NCBI GenBank assembly: GCA_943787535.1
Contig: CALSMU010000010.1
Location: 141,905-205,904, forward strand
Source of the DNA: an uncultured Flavobacteriales bacterium
GTDB taxonomy: Bacteria > Bacteroidota > Bacteroidia > Flavobacteriales_D > Parvicellaceae
DNA length: 64,000 bases
Reading direction: 5' to 3'
Shown here: positions 10,101-19,007 of the stretch, in pieces
Layout of the letters: each line of letters begins with the position of its first letter
Position numbering within the stretch: the stretch's first letter is position 1
The notes under the pieces: model-generated
Told to the model about the DNA's origin: nothing
Seen by the model: the letters and a program-made list of their open reading frames with translations, nothing else
Database searches by the model: none
Position numbers and translations under genes: made by a program

Positions 10101-12597
10101 CAATTGATGAAGAACCACTTAACTGAACACTATCTCCAGAGCAGATAGCAGTGTCCTCTCCAGCATCAACTATCGGCAATGGGTTAACCGTTACAATAAC
10201 AGAGTCAGCATCAGTACAGCCTAAACCATTTGCTCCTGTAACAATGTATTCCGTGGTGTTGCTTGGATAAACAAAAGGGTTTGCAATATTGATATCGGTA
10301 ATTGAATCAGCAGGTGCCCATAAATATACAGTAGCTCCAGATGCATTTAATTGAACAGAATCTCCTTCACAAATTGAGACATCTAAACCAGCATCAACTG
10401 CGTTGAGCGTATTAACTGTAACTGTAATTTGCGCTGTATCGCTGCAAGACCCCGTTGCTCCATAAACAAAATATGTTTCAGTTGCAGTGGGACATGCAGT
10501 AGGGTTAGATAGAGTTGAGTCATTTACCGTAGGTTCCCAAGCATATGTAGTTGCTCCAGAAGCTGATAAATTAGCACAATCTCCAAGGCATATAGTTGTA
10601 TCGTTACTCGTGGTTAATGTAAATGCTTGGTCGACATTTACATTAACGGTATCAGTTATGCTGCAACCTAATCCATCTACTAACGTCAATAAATATTCAG
10701 TCGTAACAATTGGTGAGGCAAATGGATTTAGTATAGTGGCATCACTTAATTCACTAGTGGGAGACCAAGTCGCTGTTCCAATTGATGAGGCACCATTTAA
10801 TTGAATACTGTCTCCAGAACAGATAGAGGTGTCAACTCCTGCACTGACAAAGGGAATGTTAACATTTACGGTAACACTGTCTAGTGCAAAACAACCTCCT
10901 CCAATATCAATTAAAACAAAGTATTTTGTTGTGTCAGTTGGAAAGACACCTGGTGTTAATGTTGCTCCATTAATCACGTTTACGCTAGGTGTCCAGCTTG
11001 TTGTAAAGCCAGGTAACGCATCAGTTGTTGCAACAATATTTGCTGTATCTCCATAGCAAATGGTGGTGTCGAGGCCTGCATCAGTAGTAGGCGCAATGGT
11101 CACTGTAATGTCCTCCGTTATAGGGTCAGACAGACAGCCAAATTGATTTTCTGCAATTAGAGATATGGTTCCTGTGCCTGGAGACATCCATTGAATGTCA
11201 ATGGAGCTACCATTATTAGCGACGATATTTCCTCCGGTGATAGTCCAATTATAAGTAGTGTTTGGAATGTTTTGTGTTGTATATGTCTCTGTGAAAAACT
11301 GGCAAACGACTGGGTCCCCTGTTATTGATGTCGGCGGGGCAACGGAGTTTACTGTAATTTGATAGACGGAGTTTGTTGTTTTTGGTGGGCAGCCATTATC
11401 CATAACAGACACCTGGAACTGATACGGTAAGTTTTGTGCTTGTCCACAAGCTGTTGTCCAACAAAACTCTGTTGATACAGTATCTAAACCATTTACAGGC
11501 TGATTTATAGTTGCGTTGGGGTTAACTATGTTTACATCGAATACTGTTCCACTAGCTATCAATGTTAAGCTGTCTCCATTTGGATCGTCATAGCCAAAAT
11601 CAAAACATAAAGTTTCTCCCTCCTCTATGGTAAATTGATTACTGGTGGTTCCTGCTGTTGGGTCAATGCTCGGAGAAGGGTTTGGCGGACAAGATAATAC
11701 CAGAACTTGCAAATCTCTTCTGGTGACACCAATTAAATTCCCATTTCGGTATTCTTTGATTTCTACTGCAATCACATAATCTCCAGTAGTCGGGGGATAA
11801 TAAGTTGTAAGGCCTGTTGATGCATTTATATTAGTATAGCCTCCGGTGCCAAATGGTTGAGAAAGACTATATCCGCCGGCATAAGTAACTGTGTTGATTG
11901 TCCAGTTTAATGAGGCGGGTGGACCCGGATCCGGGTCAGTATCTGAAGAGATCTGGGCATCATAAGGTTGAACAAAACTGAATACTAACATGTCTCCGTC
12001 GGGGTCAATTGCAGAGTTCAACAATGTAGTGGTGTCTCCAGCACATAAAAAGGGAACGGGGTCATCTGTAAATACGGGCGAACTATTCTCCAATAAAGGT
12101 GGTGAAATGTAGGCATGAAATGACATAGATTCATCTGGAATAAGGTTTACAATTGTTCCATTACGACAACACCTCTCATAAAAAATATGATAACCCGAAA
12201 AATTCAAAGGAAGGTCTATTAGCCCTTCATAGACAGCTTTGTCGATGCAAGTTCCTGTCCCGATGGTACATCCATTTGGGATATTTGGGTCTATCCTTTC
12301 AACCAAAGCCAAAGTCATGTTTACACTTGCAACGAAGCTTTTGATTGGTCCACCGCCCAGAGGAGAGTTTTGTAAGTCATGTTCATACACGCCAATATCT
12401 GCAATTGTTTGTTCTGGTCCATTTTGAAAGTTACTCGGAGGAGCGCAATCAGTATAAGTGGTTAATATAATTTTATAGCGATAGTTTCCTCCAAATTGGC
12501 CAATATATTCATATCCTAAATTACCTCCAATTAGGTGTGAAGCATCAGCTTTACCTGAAAATAATGTAAAAGCAATTATGATAAAAACATATTTCAT
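7147..12597 (-). CDS. Giant multi-Ig-repeat surface protein with type B T9SS sorting domain
   Basis: The protein has 1,816 residues. The signal peptide MKYVFIIIAFTLFSGKADA leads into a SHLIGGNLGYEYIG domain that is also found at the start of the adhesin at 19008. About 15 Ig/PKD-like units of roughly 75 residues follow, each opening with a DAGxDxxIC-GDS motif and closing with a TDTVxVTVN-like strand. A PKD domain (FDWLFGDGETT) precedes the CHU_C sorting domain (FTPNGDGENDIF, IYNRWGQIIF, KWDG, GTYFFVVEI). Its start overlaps the stop of the upstream gene by one base, so the two are probably cotranscribed. It is a likely cell-surface adhesin or gliding-type filament. The repeats include a recent long duplication. 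Confidence 0.9.
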   Translation of the reverse strand: MKYVFIIIAFTLFSGKADASHLIGGNLGYEYIGQFGGNYRYKIILTTYTDCAPPSNFQNGPEQTIADIGVYEHDLQNSPLGGGPIKSFVASVNMTLALVERIDPNIPNGCTIGTGTCIDKAVYEGLIDLPLNFSGYHIFYERCCRNGTIVNLIPDESMSFHAYISPPLLENSSPVFTDDPVPFLCAGDTTTLLNSAIDPDGDMLVFSFVQPYDAQISSDTDPDPGPPASLNWTINTVTYAGGYSLSQPFGTGGYTNINASTGLTTYYPPTTGDYVIAVEIKEYRNGNLIGVTRRDLQVLVLSCPPNPSPSIDPTAGTTSNQFTIEEGETLCFDFGYDDPNGDSLTLIASGTVFDVNIVNPNATINQPVNGLDTVSTEFCWTTACGQAQNLPYQFQVSVMDNGCPPKTTNSVYQITVNSVAPPTSITGDPVVCQFFTETYTTQNIPNTTYNWTITGGNIVANNGSSIDIQWMSPGTGTISLIAENQFGCLSDPITEDITVTIAPTTDAGLDTTICYGDTANIVATTDALPGFTTSWTPSVNVINGATLTPGVFPTDTTKYFVLIDIGGGCFALDSVTVNVNIPFVSAGVDTSICSGDSIQLNGASSIGTATWSPTSELSDATILNPFASPIVTTEYLLTLVDGLGCSITDTVNVNVDQAFTLTTSNDTTICLGDCANLSASGATTYAWEPTVNDSTLSNPTACPTATETYFVYGATGSCSDTAQITVTVNTLNAVDAGLDVSICEGDSVQLNASGATVYLWAPADSITDINIANPFVYPSNTTEYIVTGANGLGCTDADSVIVTVNPLPIVDAGEDTAICSGDSVQLSGSSSIGTGTWTPPGELSDPNILDPFASPNVTTEYILTVIDGFGCSITDTMEVTIDQAFTLTTSSDTTICLGDSANLSASGATTYAWEPATTLNDSTLPDPTASPAITETYFVYGTAESCRDTAQIIVTVNALTTVEAGLDVSICAGASIELNASGATVYLWTPADSITDINIANPFVYPSNTTEYIVTGADGLGCTDADSIIVTVNPLPIVDAGEDLWVCPGDNIQLNGSGTDTPVWSPISGLSDPNIYTPISTPPDTIAYILTVTDINLCTLTDTMTVYVNQNVPTDAGNDTTICFGDSVIIGGNPTAIGGTTYAWSPASLIVDPSVSNPNVFPSVTTTFYVITTNDTCSGLDSVIVNVNILPIIDAGNDVQICIYDSAQLLASGGVSYLWTPSNTLTDDTIENPMAFPTDTTEYIVNATDINGCASSDTVSVIVNPLPSAFAGSDVAICIGDTTTLTATGGLNYSWSPTDSLSNSLNDMTQAFPIITTEYIATVTDTNGCVRSDSIVVTVNELPIGDAVADVTICNGDSTQLNATGGDTYVWAPITDLSDPNIADPWATSTVTTNYVVLITDLNGCTDTDTVIVTVNTLPNISAGSDIQICIGDTTQLLVTGGDSYLWTPETGLSNDTSFNPTVSINDTMEYFVTGTDVNGCMNSDTVSVIINPLPTASAGNNVDICIGDTIQLTATGGESYNWTNGSFLNDNLIFNPNATPDTTMEFIVTVTDSNTCVNTDSIIVSVFIIEAISDQTICLEDSVQMNVFGSIGSVYSWTPSTYLSNPNIANPFSTAQEDITYYVSVSDVQGCSDQDSVIITVLSAPSASFTSEIEAGCEGVVVKFTNTSIDGFSFDWLFGDGETTTDESPTHAFPYGEDFTAALTVTNTNGCIDNATFSGTALDFEDYFDIFIPNVFTPNGDGENDIFAVEVSGKLNECSDLKIYNRWGQIIFISTGGNTKWDGYTNVGLAVPEGTYFFVVEINGIKKSGPVAIFR
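9465..10832 (-). repeat. In-frame tandem duplication, period 684 bp, inside the giant adhesin gene
   Basis: Two consecutive copies (about 9465-10148 and 10149-10832) are near-identical at the DNA level, with an offset of exactly 684 bases (228 codons, three Ig-like units). For example, the stretches beginning at 9481 and 10165 match for well over 100 bases with only scattered changes. The unit boundaries are approximate. The exact multiple of three keeps the reading frame. Confidence 0.85.
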
Positions 12598-14858
12598 TAC
12601 TGAACAATAATTTTTCGAGTGATTTGGATTCCAGATTCACTTTCTACCCTAAGAAGGTAAGTTCCATTAGGTAATTCCGAAACATCCACGGATAAATTCG
12701 TGGTGTTTATATTTGATTGCGCAATAATCTTTTTCCCTATTAAATTATACAATGTAATGTTCTTGATCTGTTGATTTGAAGACTTTATGAAAAATTTTTC
12801 ATTTGCCGGGTTTGAATAGATTTGAAATGGGTCAGTAACTTCTTCAACTCCTACAACTACTACTCTTATAGCGTAATCTTCTGTTTGACCTCTAGTACAA
12901 TTGGTGCATCCAGTAATTGCACTCCCAACTTCGTCGGATGAAATACGCATTCGCAACCATGCGTTGTTCGTAATACCTGATGTTGGGATCGTTATATTTA
13001 ATTCTGGATCGTAAGTATTTAATGCTTCCATAACAAGTTCAGTTGTATTGTCAAACACTCCATCATTATTGTAGTCAATCCATGCCTTGGTGTCTTGTGG
13101 ATTATCTGGCCCAGTTCTTATACTCAATAAATAAGAATTTCCAGGCGTTAAATCAGTTTGTTTTTGGCACGAAAAATCTTGATAACCTTCAATTGCGTTT
13201 ACAGATGAATTATTAATTGTATTTAGCTGCACAGAATAGATTCCATATTCACAGCAATGCGATAAAGTTTGCGGTTCACATGATGCTGCAAGTACATTAT
13301 TTGCTAAAGCTACTTCAATGTAGCCAGGCATGGTTAATGTGTTGCTTCCAAACGTATTTGAGGCAACCAGTTCCACGGTATAAGTTCCATCAGTAGTATA
13401 TGTGTGTGTGGGATTTTGTTGTACGGATGTATTTCCATCTCCGAAATTCCATCCCCATGCGAAAGGTATGTTCGTTGATAAATCAGAAAAATTAACTACA
13501 CCATCGCAGGTTAGTACTACGTCTGCAGTAAAGTCTACAATAGGAGGAGAAACATCTTGTTCTACGATAATTGTATAGTCTTCAGCTTGACCATAACCTG
13601 GGTCATCACAAGGTGTTGGGTCGGCATTTAAATCATAATCTGCAATTACGCGCATGCGCAAGGGGGTGTTTAGCACCGCGTTTGAAGGTATTGTTACAGA
13701 TCCAGATGTTCCAAGTGAACTTGAACTTGAAACAATTAATTCGGTTGTTGGGTTAAAAGTTCCATCATTATTATAGTCAATCCATGCCGCACAATTATGC
13801 GTGGTTGGAGATGCATGATCAATTGATATATTATACGATTGACCAGCAAATACAGTTGTCTGGCTACATGTTAAGTCAGTGTAACCTTCAATGGAACTTC
13901 CAGAGTTTATGTTTAGTGTATTAAATGTCACGTTTGTAATTCCAAATCCTAAAGAACCGTCTATTGTATTTGGAATACACGCAGCCGCTATTGGTGTTGC
14001 TCCAGAAACGTTAACGATTATATAGTTTGCTTTTGTTTCATTGTCACTCCCAAATGCATTAGTTGTCGTTAAGCTTACAGTATACGTTCCGTTCGCTAGA
14101 TAAGTATGCGTTGGATTTTCCAATGTGCTCGTGTTTCCATCACCGAAATCCCAAGACCAAGTTGTTGGAGAGTTCGTTGATTCATCAAAAAACTGAATAT
14201 CACCCGAACAGGTGTTTGTTGAGCTAACAGAAAAGTCGCAAAGTGGTGGTGCGTTCGGTGCTTGCCATTGTAATTGTATGTTGGGTCTGTCAAAAAAGGT
14301 GCCGAAAGTATTTCCAGAACTGCATACTCCACTGGCATCTTGAAAAAGCACCGAGGTACTTTCAAAACTTGTTGATGACATGTATATTTTAGCATTTCCA
14401 GTAAAGGCTGTGTTATTAAAACAGGTTTCAATCAATAGATTAGATGTTCCGTCCCAATAAAAAGGAGAACTAAAAGTGTGTATATTCCAACCAGCACTTT
14501 CTGTATATGTTTGTGGTCCGTATATTGTGGTTAGCCCGGTTTCAAAAGTAGGAGGAACTGTTGAGCTAGATGTGTTTTTTATTTTTATTGTAAAATCAAC
14601 TAGAGGAACCCCTTCTACTGTGGCGACATTGAAAGCAAGGCTAGTGATGTCCCCAGCTGTCATTCCTTGCGCACCTAATTCACTGGCTAGGATGAGCATT
14701 TGATGTTTTGCGCCAAAATACCAATTTCCATAAGGAGCCGGATATCCTGTGTTTGTATTTGTAGAGGAACCAGAGCCTATAGTAATAGTAGTTTGTGAAA
14801 GACCGGGAAACGAAAATAACAAGATAAAAAAGGTGAAGTTTTTAAAGAGAATTTTCAT
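12597..14858 (-). CDS. Secreted GEVED/PKD protein with type A T9SS sorting domain
   Basis: The protein has 753 residues with signal peptide MKILFKNFTFFILLFSFPGLSQ. An N-terminal domain of about 190 residues (TGYPAPYGNWYFGAKHQML...) is followed by PKD domains (WSWDFGDGNTS and WGWNFGDGNTS) alternating with two GEVED domains (AAWIDYNNDGTF...GQAEDYTI and KAWIDYNNDGVF...GQTEDYAI). The C-terminal type A sorting domain reads YSNPANEKFFI...LPNGTYLLRVES...KIIV. It is first in a two-gene unit with the giant adhesin. The N-terminal domain recurs inside the protein at 19008. Its role is probably carbohydrate or surface binding, but no enzymatic motif is visible. Confidence 0.9.
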   Translation of the reverse strand: MKILFKNFTFFILLFSFPGLSQTTITIGSGSSTNTNTGYPAPYGNWYFGAKHQMLILASELGAQGMTAGDITSLAFNVATVEGVPLVDFTIKIKNTSSSTVPPTFETGLTTIYGPQTYTESAGWNIHTFSSPFYWDGTSNLLIETCFNNTAFTGNAKIYMSSTSFESTSVLFQDASGVCSSGNTFGTFFDRPNIQLQWQAPNAPPLCDFSVSSTNTCSGDIQFFDESTNSPTTWSWDFGDGNTSTLENPTHTYLANGTYTVSLTTTNAFGSDNETKANYIIVNVSGATPIAAACIPNTIDGSLGFGITNVTFNTLNINSGSSIEGYTDLTCSQTTVFAGQSYNISIDHASPTTHNCAAWIDYNNDGTFNPTTELIVSSSSSLGTSGSVTIPSNAVLNTPLRMRVIADYDLNADPTPCDDPGYGQAEDYTIIVEQDVSPPIVDFTADVVLTCDGVVNFSDLSTNIPFAWGWNFGDGNTSVQQNPTHTYTTDGTYTVELVASNTFGSNTLTMPGYIEVALANNVLAASCEPQTLSHCCEYGIYSVQLNTINNSSVNAIEGYQDFSCQKQTDLTPGNSYLLSIRTGPDNPQDTKAWIDYNNDGVFDNTTELVMEALNTYDPELNITIPTSGITNNAWLRMRISSDEVGSAITGCTNCTRGQTEDYAIRVVVVGVEEVTDPFQIYSNPANEKFFIKSSNQQIKNITLYNLIGKKIIAQSNINTTNLSVDVSELPNGTYLLRVESESGIQITRKIIVQ

Positions 14859-14990
14859 GGGTTCAAAGAATTAATGTAATATACAGACTATTGAATTATG
14901 AATAAGGTTGTTTCACCTTTGATTTGATTCAATAAAGATAGTCAAAATTGATTATATAAATTCATGAAATTTCGCAAAATTAGAATATGG

Positions 14991-15641
14991 TTACCTAGAT
15001 AGGTATTTTTGTAGTTTTAAGAGAGGTTGCGGCAGTACTTTGTGTCCTCCCCTGTATCTAAACAGTTTATATGGGATTTCTTTTTCCTTAAATTCTTTCA
15101 TGTAATGGCTAATAATTTCCTCAGAGAATAGTTCATCAGCGTCTCCGATTAAAAAGTGCAATGAAAATTTCTTGAATGTTTCTATGTTTTCCAGATAGCT
15201 AATGTCTGTAGGGAATGAACCTGCCCAAAGAACAAGGTTGGTTGGTGTAATCTCTCCTAAAATAGCCCATCGACTAGCAGTAGCTGCACCTTGAGAAAAG
15301 CCTAATATGTTTATATTGACTTCCATTCTTTTCTGCAGAACTTGATTTGCCACTTTATCCAAATATTGCACGTAGTCATCAATGTCTGAATTTCTTTCTT
15401 CTTTTGTCATCCATGAGGCTACAACGTTTCCAGAAAACCCATTCCAATAAAACCTGCTTAATCCTTCGGGAGCAATAATGAGGGTGTTCTCATTAAGAAT
15501 AGGTTCAAACCATTTAATAAAATATTTTGCCAATTGACCATATCCATGGCAAACAAACCATACATCAGTTATTTTGTCACTTGGAGTTCCTAAAACAAAA
15601 TACCTAGCTGTTTTTTCTATTTTAATATCTATTTGTTTCAC
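14991..15641 (-). CDS. Alpha/beta hydrolase, carboxylesterase/lysophospholipase-like
   Basis: The protein has 216 residues. The catalytic triad is visible: nucleophile elbow GFSQG (S116), an aspartate in IGDADE (D167 or D169) and a histidine in RGGHKV (H200). An oxyanion-type HGYG segment lies at residues 32-35. The short length and motif order fit the phospholipase/carboxylesterase (acyl-protein thioesterase-like) family. There is no signal peptide. Its start overlaps the stop of glpD by 4 bp (ATGA), so it is the third gene of the glycerol operon. A role in freeing glycerol or glycerophosphate from acyl esters would fit this context but is inferred. Confidence 0.82.
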   Translation of the reverse strand: MKQIDIKIEKTARYFVLGTPSDKITDVWFVCHGYGQLAKYFIKWFEPILNENTLIIAPEGLSRFYWNGFSGNVVASWMTKEERNSDIDDYVQYLDKVANQVLQKRMEVNINILGFSQGAATASRWAILGEITPTNLVLWAGSFPTDISYLENIETFKKFSLHFLIGDADELFSEEIISHYMKEFKEKEIPYKLFRYRGGHKVLPQPLLKLQKYLSR

Positions 15642-17272
15642 TCGAAAGTTGTTACAGATCTTAAATAGTTTTCTAAATCTTTTAAAGCTGATTTTTCTGC
15701 TAATTTATTCCAGTTTAGATACTTTACGAATTGTGAAAGTGTGATTTTCGCTTCCTTTAATACAATATTTGGTTCGAAATTTATTTTGCCTGTTCTTCGC
15801 AAAAAGAAGTCTATTAGATTTATTGTTGAATCATAGCGTAAAGAAAACCAAACCTCAGCTTCAACCAAATAATTAAATTTCTCATTTTCAAATATCTCTA
15901 GAATTGAATTAGCTTGTTTTCCATACGTTCTTACGAGGTATTCTGCTTTTTTTTCAGCTATTTCTAATGATTTTAATCTTGATTTTATTGATAAAATAAA
16001 GCTGTCGACTAAATCAGGCGTATCAAACTCTCCGCCAGAAATTTTAATAGCCTGGGTAGTGCACTTATGGTTAATGTTTAATTGTTTACTAATTAAATCA
16101 ATTACTTTTTTTGCCATTAACCTATAGCCGGTTAATTTCCCGCCAGCAATGGTTATTAGTCCTGAATTAGATATGAATAGTTCATCTTTTCTTGATAGTT
16201 CAGCCGTTTTTTTTCCTTCTTCATAAATTAATGGTCGGATACCTGACCATGATGATAGTATGTCGGAAATATAAAGTTCTTTATTTGGGAACATTTTGTT
16301 TGCAGCATCAATTAGATATTGTGCATCTTTTCTTGTTACTTTTGGGTTGTTCTTGTCTTCAGAGAACTTGGTGTCGGTTGTTCCAATATAGGTGATTTCT
16401 TGTCGGGGTATGGCGAAAATCATTCTACCTCCTTCTACATCAAAATATATACTGTTGTTAATTGGAAGCTTGTCTCTTGCTACAACAATATGCGCTCCTT
16501 TTGAAAGTTGTAGTTTTTTCTTTGATAGAGATTTGTCTTTTTCTCTGAGTTCATCCGCCCATGGTCCTGTGGCGTTGACTATTTTTTTTCCTTTTACTGA
16601 AAACAGAGTTTTCGTAATGGTGTCCATGCAATTTACACCTGTTACTTTTTCATTTTCGTATACTAGCTCAGTTGCGGCTGTATAATTAATCGTAGTTGCT
16701 TTTAATTGAACAGCCGTTTTAATTATCTCTAAAGTTAATCGCGCGTCATCCGTTCTGTATTCAGCATAATATCCTGCACCTTTTAATATGTCATTCCTTA
16801 ATGTTGGCTCAATTTTAAGGGTTTTACCTTTTGAAAGAATTTTTCTTTTGTCTTCTCCGGTTACACCTGCTAGTTTATCATATAGCCAAAGACCAATTCC
16901 AGTTTCGAATTTACCAAATGATCCCCCTTCAACTAAAGGTAGGAGCATTTTTTCCGGAACTACAAGGTGAGGAGCTATGTTGTAAACTACAGCTCTTTCC
17001 TTACCAACTTCGCGAACTAATTTAAATTCGAAGTTTTTTAAATAACGCAATCCACCATGGATTAATTTTGTTGATCGACTACTGGTTCCTGAAGCGTAGT
17101 CCTCTTTTTCAATTAACGCAGCTGAAAGTCCTCTTGAAGCAGCATCTAAAAGAATTCCAGCTCCTGTAATGCCTCCTCCTATAATGAGTACGTCAAATTC
17201 TTTGGATGCTAAATGAGATTTAACTTCTTCTCTTTTTTGAGCGTTAAATAAGTAGTGCTTTAATCCTTTCAT
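15638..17272 (-). CDS. glpD: Aerobic glycerol-3-phosphate dehydrogenase (FAD)
   Basis: The protein has 544 residues and oxidises sn-glycerol 3-phosphate to dihydroxyacetone phosphate at the membrane, passing electrons to quinone. The N-terminal FAD-binding Rossmann motif (GGGITG, residues 32-37) is followed by the family motif SSRSTKLIHGGLRYL. ATGPWADE, the IYFDVEGGRMIFAIPR region and SGIRPLI are also typical of GlpD. The C-terminal DAO_C-type domain is present. The gene overlaps glpK by 4 bp upstream and the esterase by 4 bp downstream, so a single transcript is very likely. Confidence 0.95.
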   Translation of the reverse strand: MKGLKHYLFNAQKREEVKSHLASKEFDVLIIGGGITGAGILLDAASRGLSAALIEKEDYASGTSSRSTKLIHGGLRYLKNFEFKLVREVGKERAVVYNIAPHLVVPEKMLLPLVEGGSFGKFETGIGLWLYDKLAGVTGEDKRKILSKGKTLKIEPTLRNDILKGAGYYAEYRTDDARLTLEIIKTAVQLKATTINYTAATELVYENEKVTGVNCMDTITKTLFSVKGKKIVNATGPWADELREKDKSLSKKKLQLSKGAHIVVARDKLPINNSIYFDVEGGRMIFAIPRQEITYIGTTDTKFSEDKNNPKVTRKDAQYLIDAANKMFPNKELYISDILSSWSGIRPLIYEEGKKTAELSRKDELFISNSGLITIAGGKLTGYRLMAKKVIDLISKQLNINHKCTTQAIKISGGEFDTPDLVDSFILSIKSRLKSLEIAEKKAEYLVRTYGKQANSILEIFENEKFNYLVEAEVWFSLRYDSTINLIDFFLRRTGKINFEPNIVLKEAKITLSQFVKYLNWNKLAEKSALKDLENYLRSVTTFE

Positions 17273-18777
17273 TTTGTCCAGTTCATTGATCTTTTAACTG
17301 CTTCTCTCCAGAGTAAATATTTCTTAATAAAAACTGTTTGTTCCTTACTTGGCTTGAATATTTGATTTATCGATTTCATTTTTTTTAAGTCTTCTTTTTT
17401 CCAGAATCCAGTATACAACCCCGCCATATATGCAGCGCCTAAAGCAGTAGACTCAATAATGTCAGGCCTATTAACAGGTGTGTCCAATATGTCTGATTGA
17501 AATTGCATTAAATAGTTGTTAGCACTAGCACCTCCATCAACGTTAAGAGATTGAAGATGTATTCCTGAATCTTCTTCCATAGCTATCAGCACATCCTTAG
17601 TTTGAAATGCTAAAGATTCAAGAGTTGCTCTAGAGATTTCCGATATTCCGGAATCTCTCGTAAGTCCAAAGATCGCGCCTCGGGCATACATGTCCCAGTA
17701 AGGCGCTCCAAGTCCTGCGAATGCAGGAACAACAATTACTTCATCTTCATTAGCTTCTTTTGCCAGTTGCTCCGTTTCATTAGATTCAGATATTATCTTT
17801 AGACCGTCTCTTAGCCATTGAATAGCAGCGCCAGCTATGAATATGCTGCCTTCTAAAGCATATAGAATATTGTCATCAATTCCCCAGGCAATGGTTGTTA
17901 GCAATCCGTTCTTACTTTCTATTCTTTTATTTCCTGTATTTAATAACATGAAACATCCTGTTCCATAGGTGTTTTTTGCTTCTCCTGGTTCAAAACAACA
18001 TTGTCCGAACAATGCAGCTTGTTGATCGCCAATTGCTCCTCTAATTGGAATTCTTGTCCCTTTGTATTCATAAAATCCATAGTCATCAGAACTGTTCTTA
18101 ATGCAAGGGAGTATGGATTTTGGGATGTCTAGAATTTTCAGTGACTTATTGTCCCATGTTAAGCTATTTATGTCAAAAAGTAGCGTTCTTGATGCGTTAG
18201 AATAATCCGTTGCATGGATTTCCCCCTTTGTAAGCTTCCAAATTAACCAAGTATCAATTGTTCCAAAAAGTAAGTTATTCTCTTCAGTTAACTTTTTTGC
18301 TCCTTCAATATTATTGAGGATCCAGTTGATTTTAGTTCCTGAAAAGTACGAGTCAATAACGAGACCAGAAGATTTTTTAAAGTGTTCTTCATGTCCTTCT
18401 GCCTTTAATTGTGAGCATAAATTGGAGGTTCTTTTATCTTGCCAAACAATAGCATTGTAAATTGGTTTGCCTGTCTTTTTATTCCATAGAACTGTTGTTT
18501 CCCTTTGATTAGTAATGGCGATAGAGTCTATTTCAGATGGATTGATAGAGTTGTTGCCAATTAAGTCGTAAAGAACTTTTGTTTGTGTTGTTATAATTTC
18601 TTCAGGATTGTGTTCTACCCAACCTGATTTAGGAAATATTTGTTCTATTTCACATTGTGCAACGTCTATAATTTTTGCGTTTTTATTAAAAAGTATTGCT
18701 CTGGAACTGCTTGTTCCTTGGTCTAGTGCGATAATGTATTTTTTTTCCACTGTGATTTGATTAATTTTATAATTCAT
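17269..18777 (-). CDS. glpK: Glycerol kinase
   Basis: The protein has 502 residues and phosphorylates glycerol to sn-glycerol 3-phosphate. The FGGY-kinase ATP-binding start ALDQGTSSSRA (about residues 18-27) is clear, as are WQDKRT, GTIDTWLIWKLT, GDQQAALFGQ, GTGCFMLLNTG and the C-terminal DGGASANN. A GTG at 18750 would give the more usual start (M)EKKYIIALDQG; the ATG at 18777 adds nine residues, so the true start is uncertain. No glpF facilitator gene is adjacent. The 5' region contains a short inverted repeat (GAAG...CTTC) just before the ATG. Confidence 0.95.
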   Translation of the reverse strand: MNYKINQITVEKKYIIALDQGTSSSRAILFNKNAKIIDVAQCEIEQIFPKSGWVEHNPEEIITTQTKVLYDLIGNNSINPSEIDSIAITNQRETTVLWNKKTGKPIYNAIVWQDKRTSNLCSQLKAEGHEEHFKKSSGLVIDSYFSGTKINWILNNIEGAKKLTEENNLLFGTIDTWLIWKLTKGEIHATDYSNASRTLLFDINSLTWDNKSLKILDIPKSILPCIKNSSDDYGFYEYKGTRIPIRGAIGDQQAALFGQCCFEPGEAKNTYGTGCFMLLNTGNKRIESKNGLLTTIAWGIDDNILYALEGSIFIAGAAIQWLRDGLKIISESNETEQLAKEANEDEVIVVPAFAGLGAPYWDMYARGAIFGLTRDSGISEISRATLESLAFQTKDVLIAMEEDSGIHLQSLNVDGGASANNYLMQFQSDILDTPVNRPDIIESTALGAAYMAGLYTGFWKKEDLKKMKSINQIFKPSKEQTVFIKKYLLWREAVKRSMNWTK

Positions 18778-19007
18778 CTTGAAGTTTTCGCTTCACAAGT
18801 TTTTTCCTCTTGCTAGCAGTCTTATCGCAAGCCTCCTGACCCATGCAGTACGGATGTAATTTCTAGTTAAGTTTAAATAGTATGTACAGATATTCGTTAA
18901 TAATTTAACAAGTTTCTTTTTGTTTAGAAAATTAAGGCAACTTTCGTATCTTTATACGTTATAGATTGATTTAAATGTCAAAATTGGTTAGAAAACATAA
19001 CAAAGTT
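18778..19007. promoter_or_regulatory. Divergent intergenic region between glpK and the SprB/PKD adhesin
   Basis: This 230-bp region must carry promoters for both directions. For the rightward gene a TATCTTTA element (18947-18954) resembles the Bacteroidota -7 box TAnnTTTG, with an imperfect spacing of 24 bases to a TTG at 18920-18922. On the glpK side the leader contains a CTTGC/GCAAG inverted repeat around 18810-18832. No operator can be assigned. Confidence 0.35.

Noticed and set aside
8078..11056. Several open frames on the + strand inside the giant adhesin gene
   Set aside because: They follow the repeat period of the reverse-strand gene and contain no signal, domain or start context of their own; they are shadows of its Ig-like repeats.
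7658..11100. Regular repeats that might suggest a CRISPR array
   Set aside because: The units are about 230 bp, diverged, coding and without uniform spacers; they are protein repeats.
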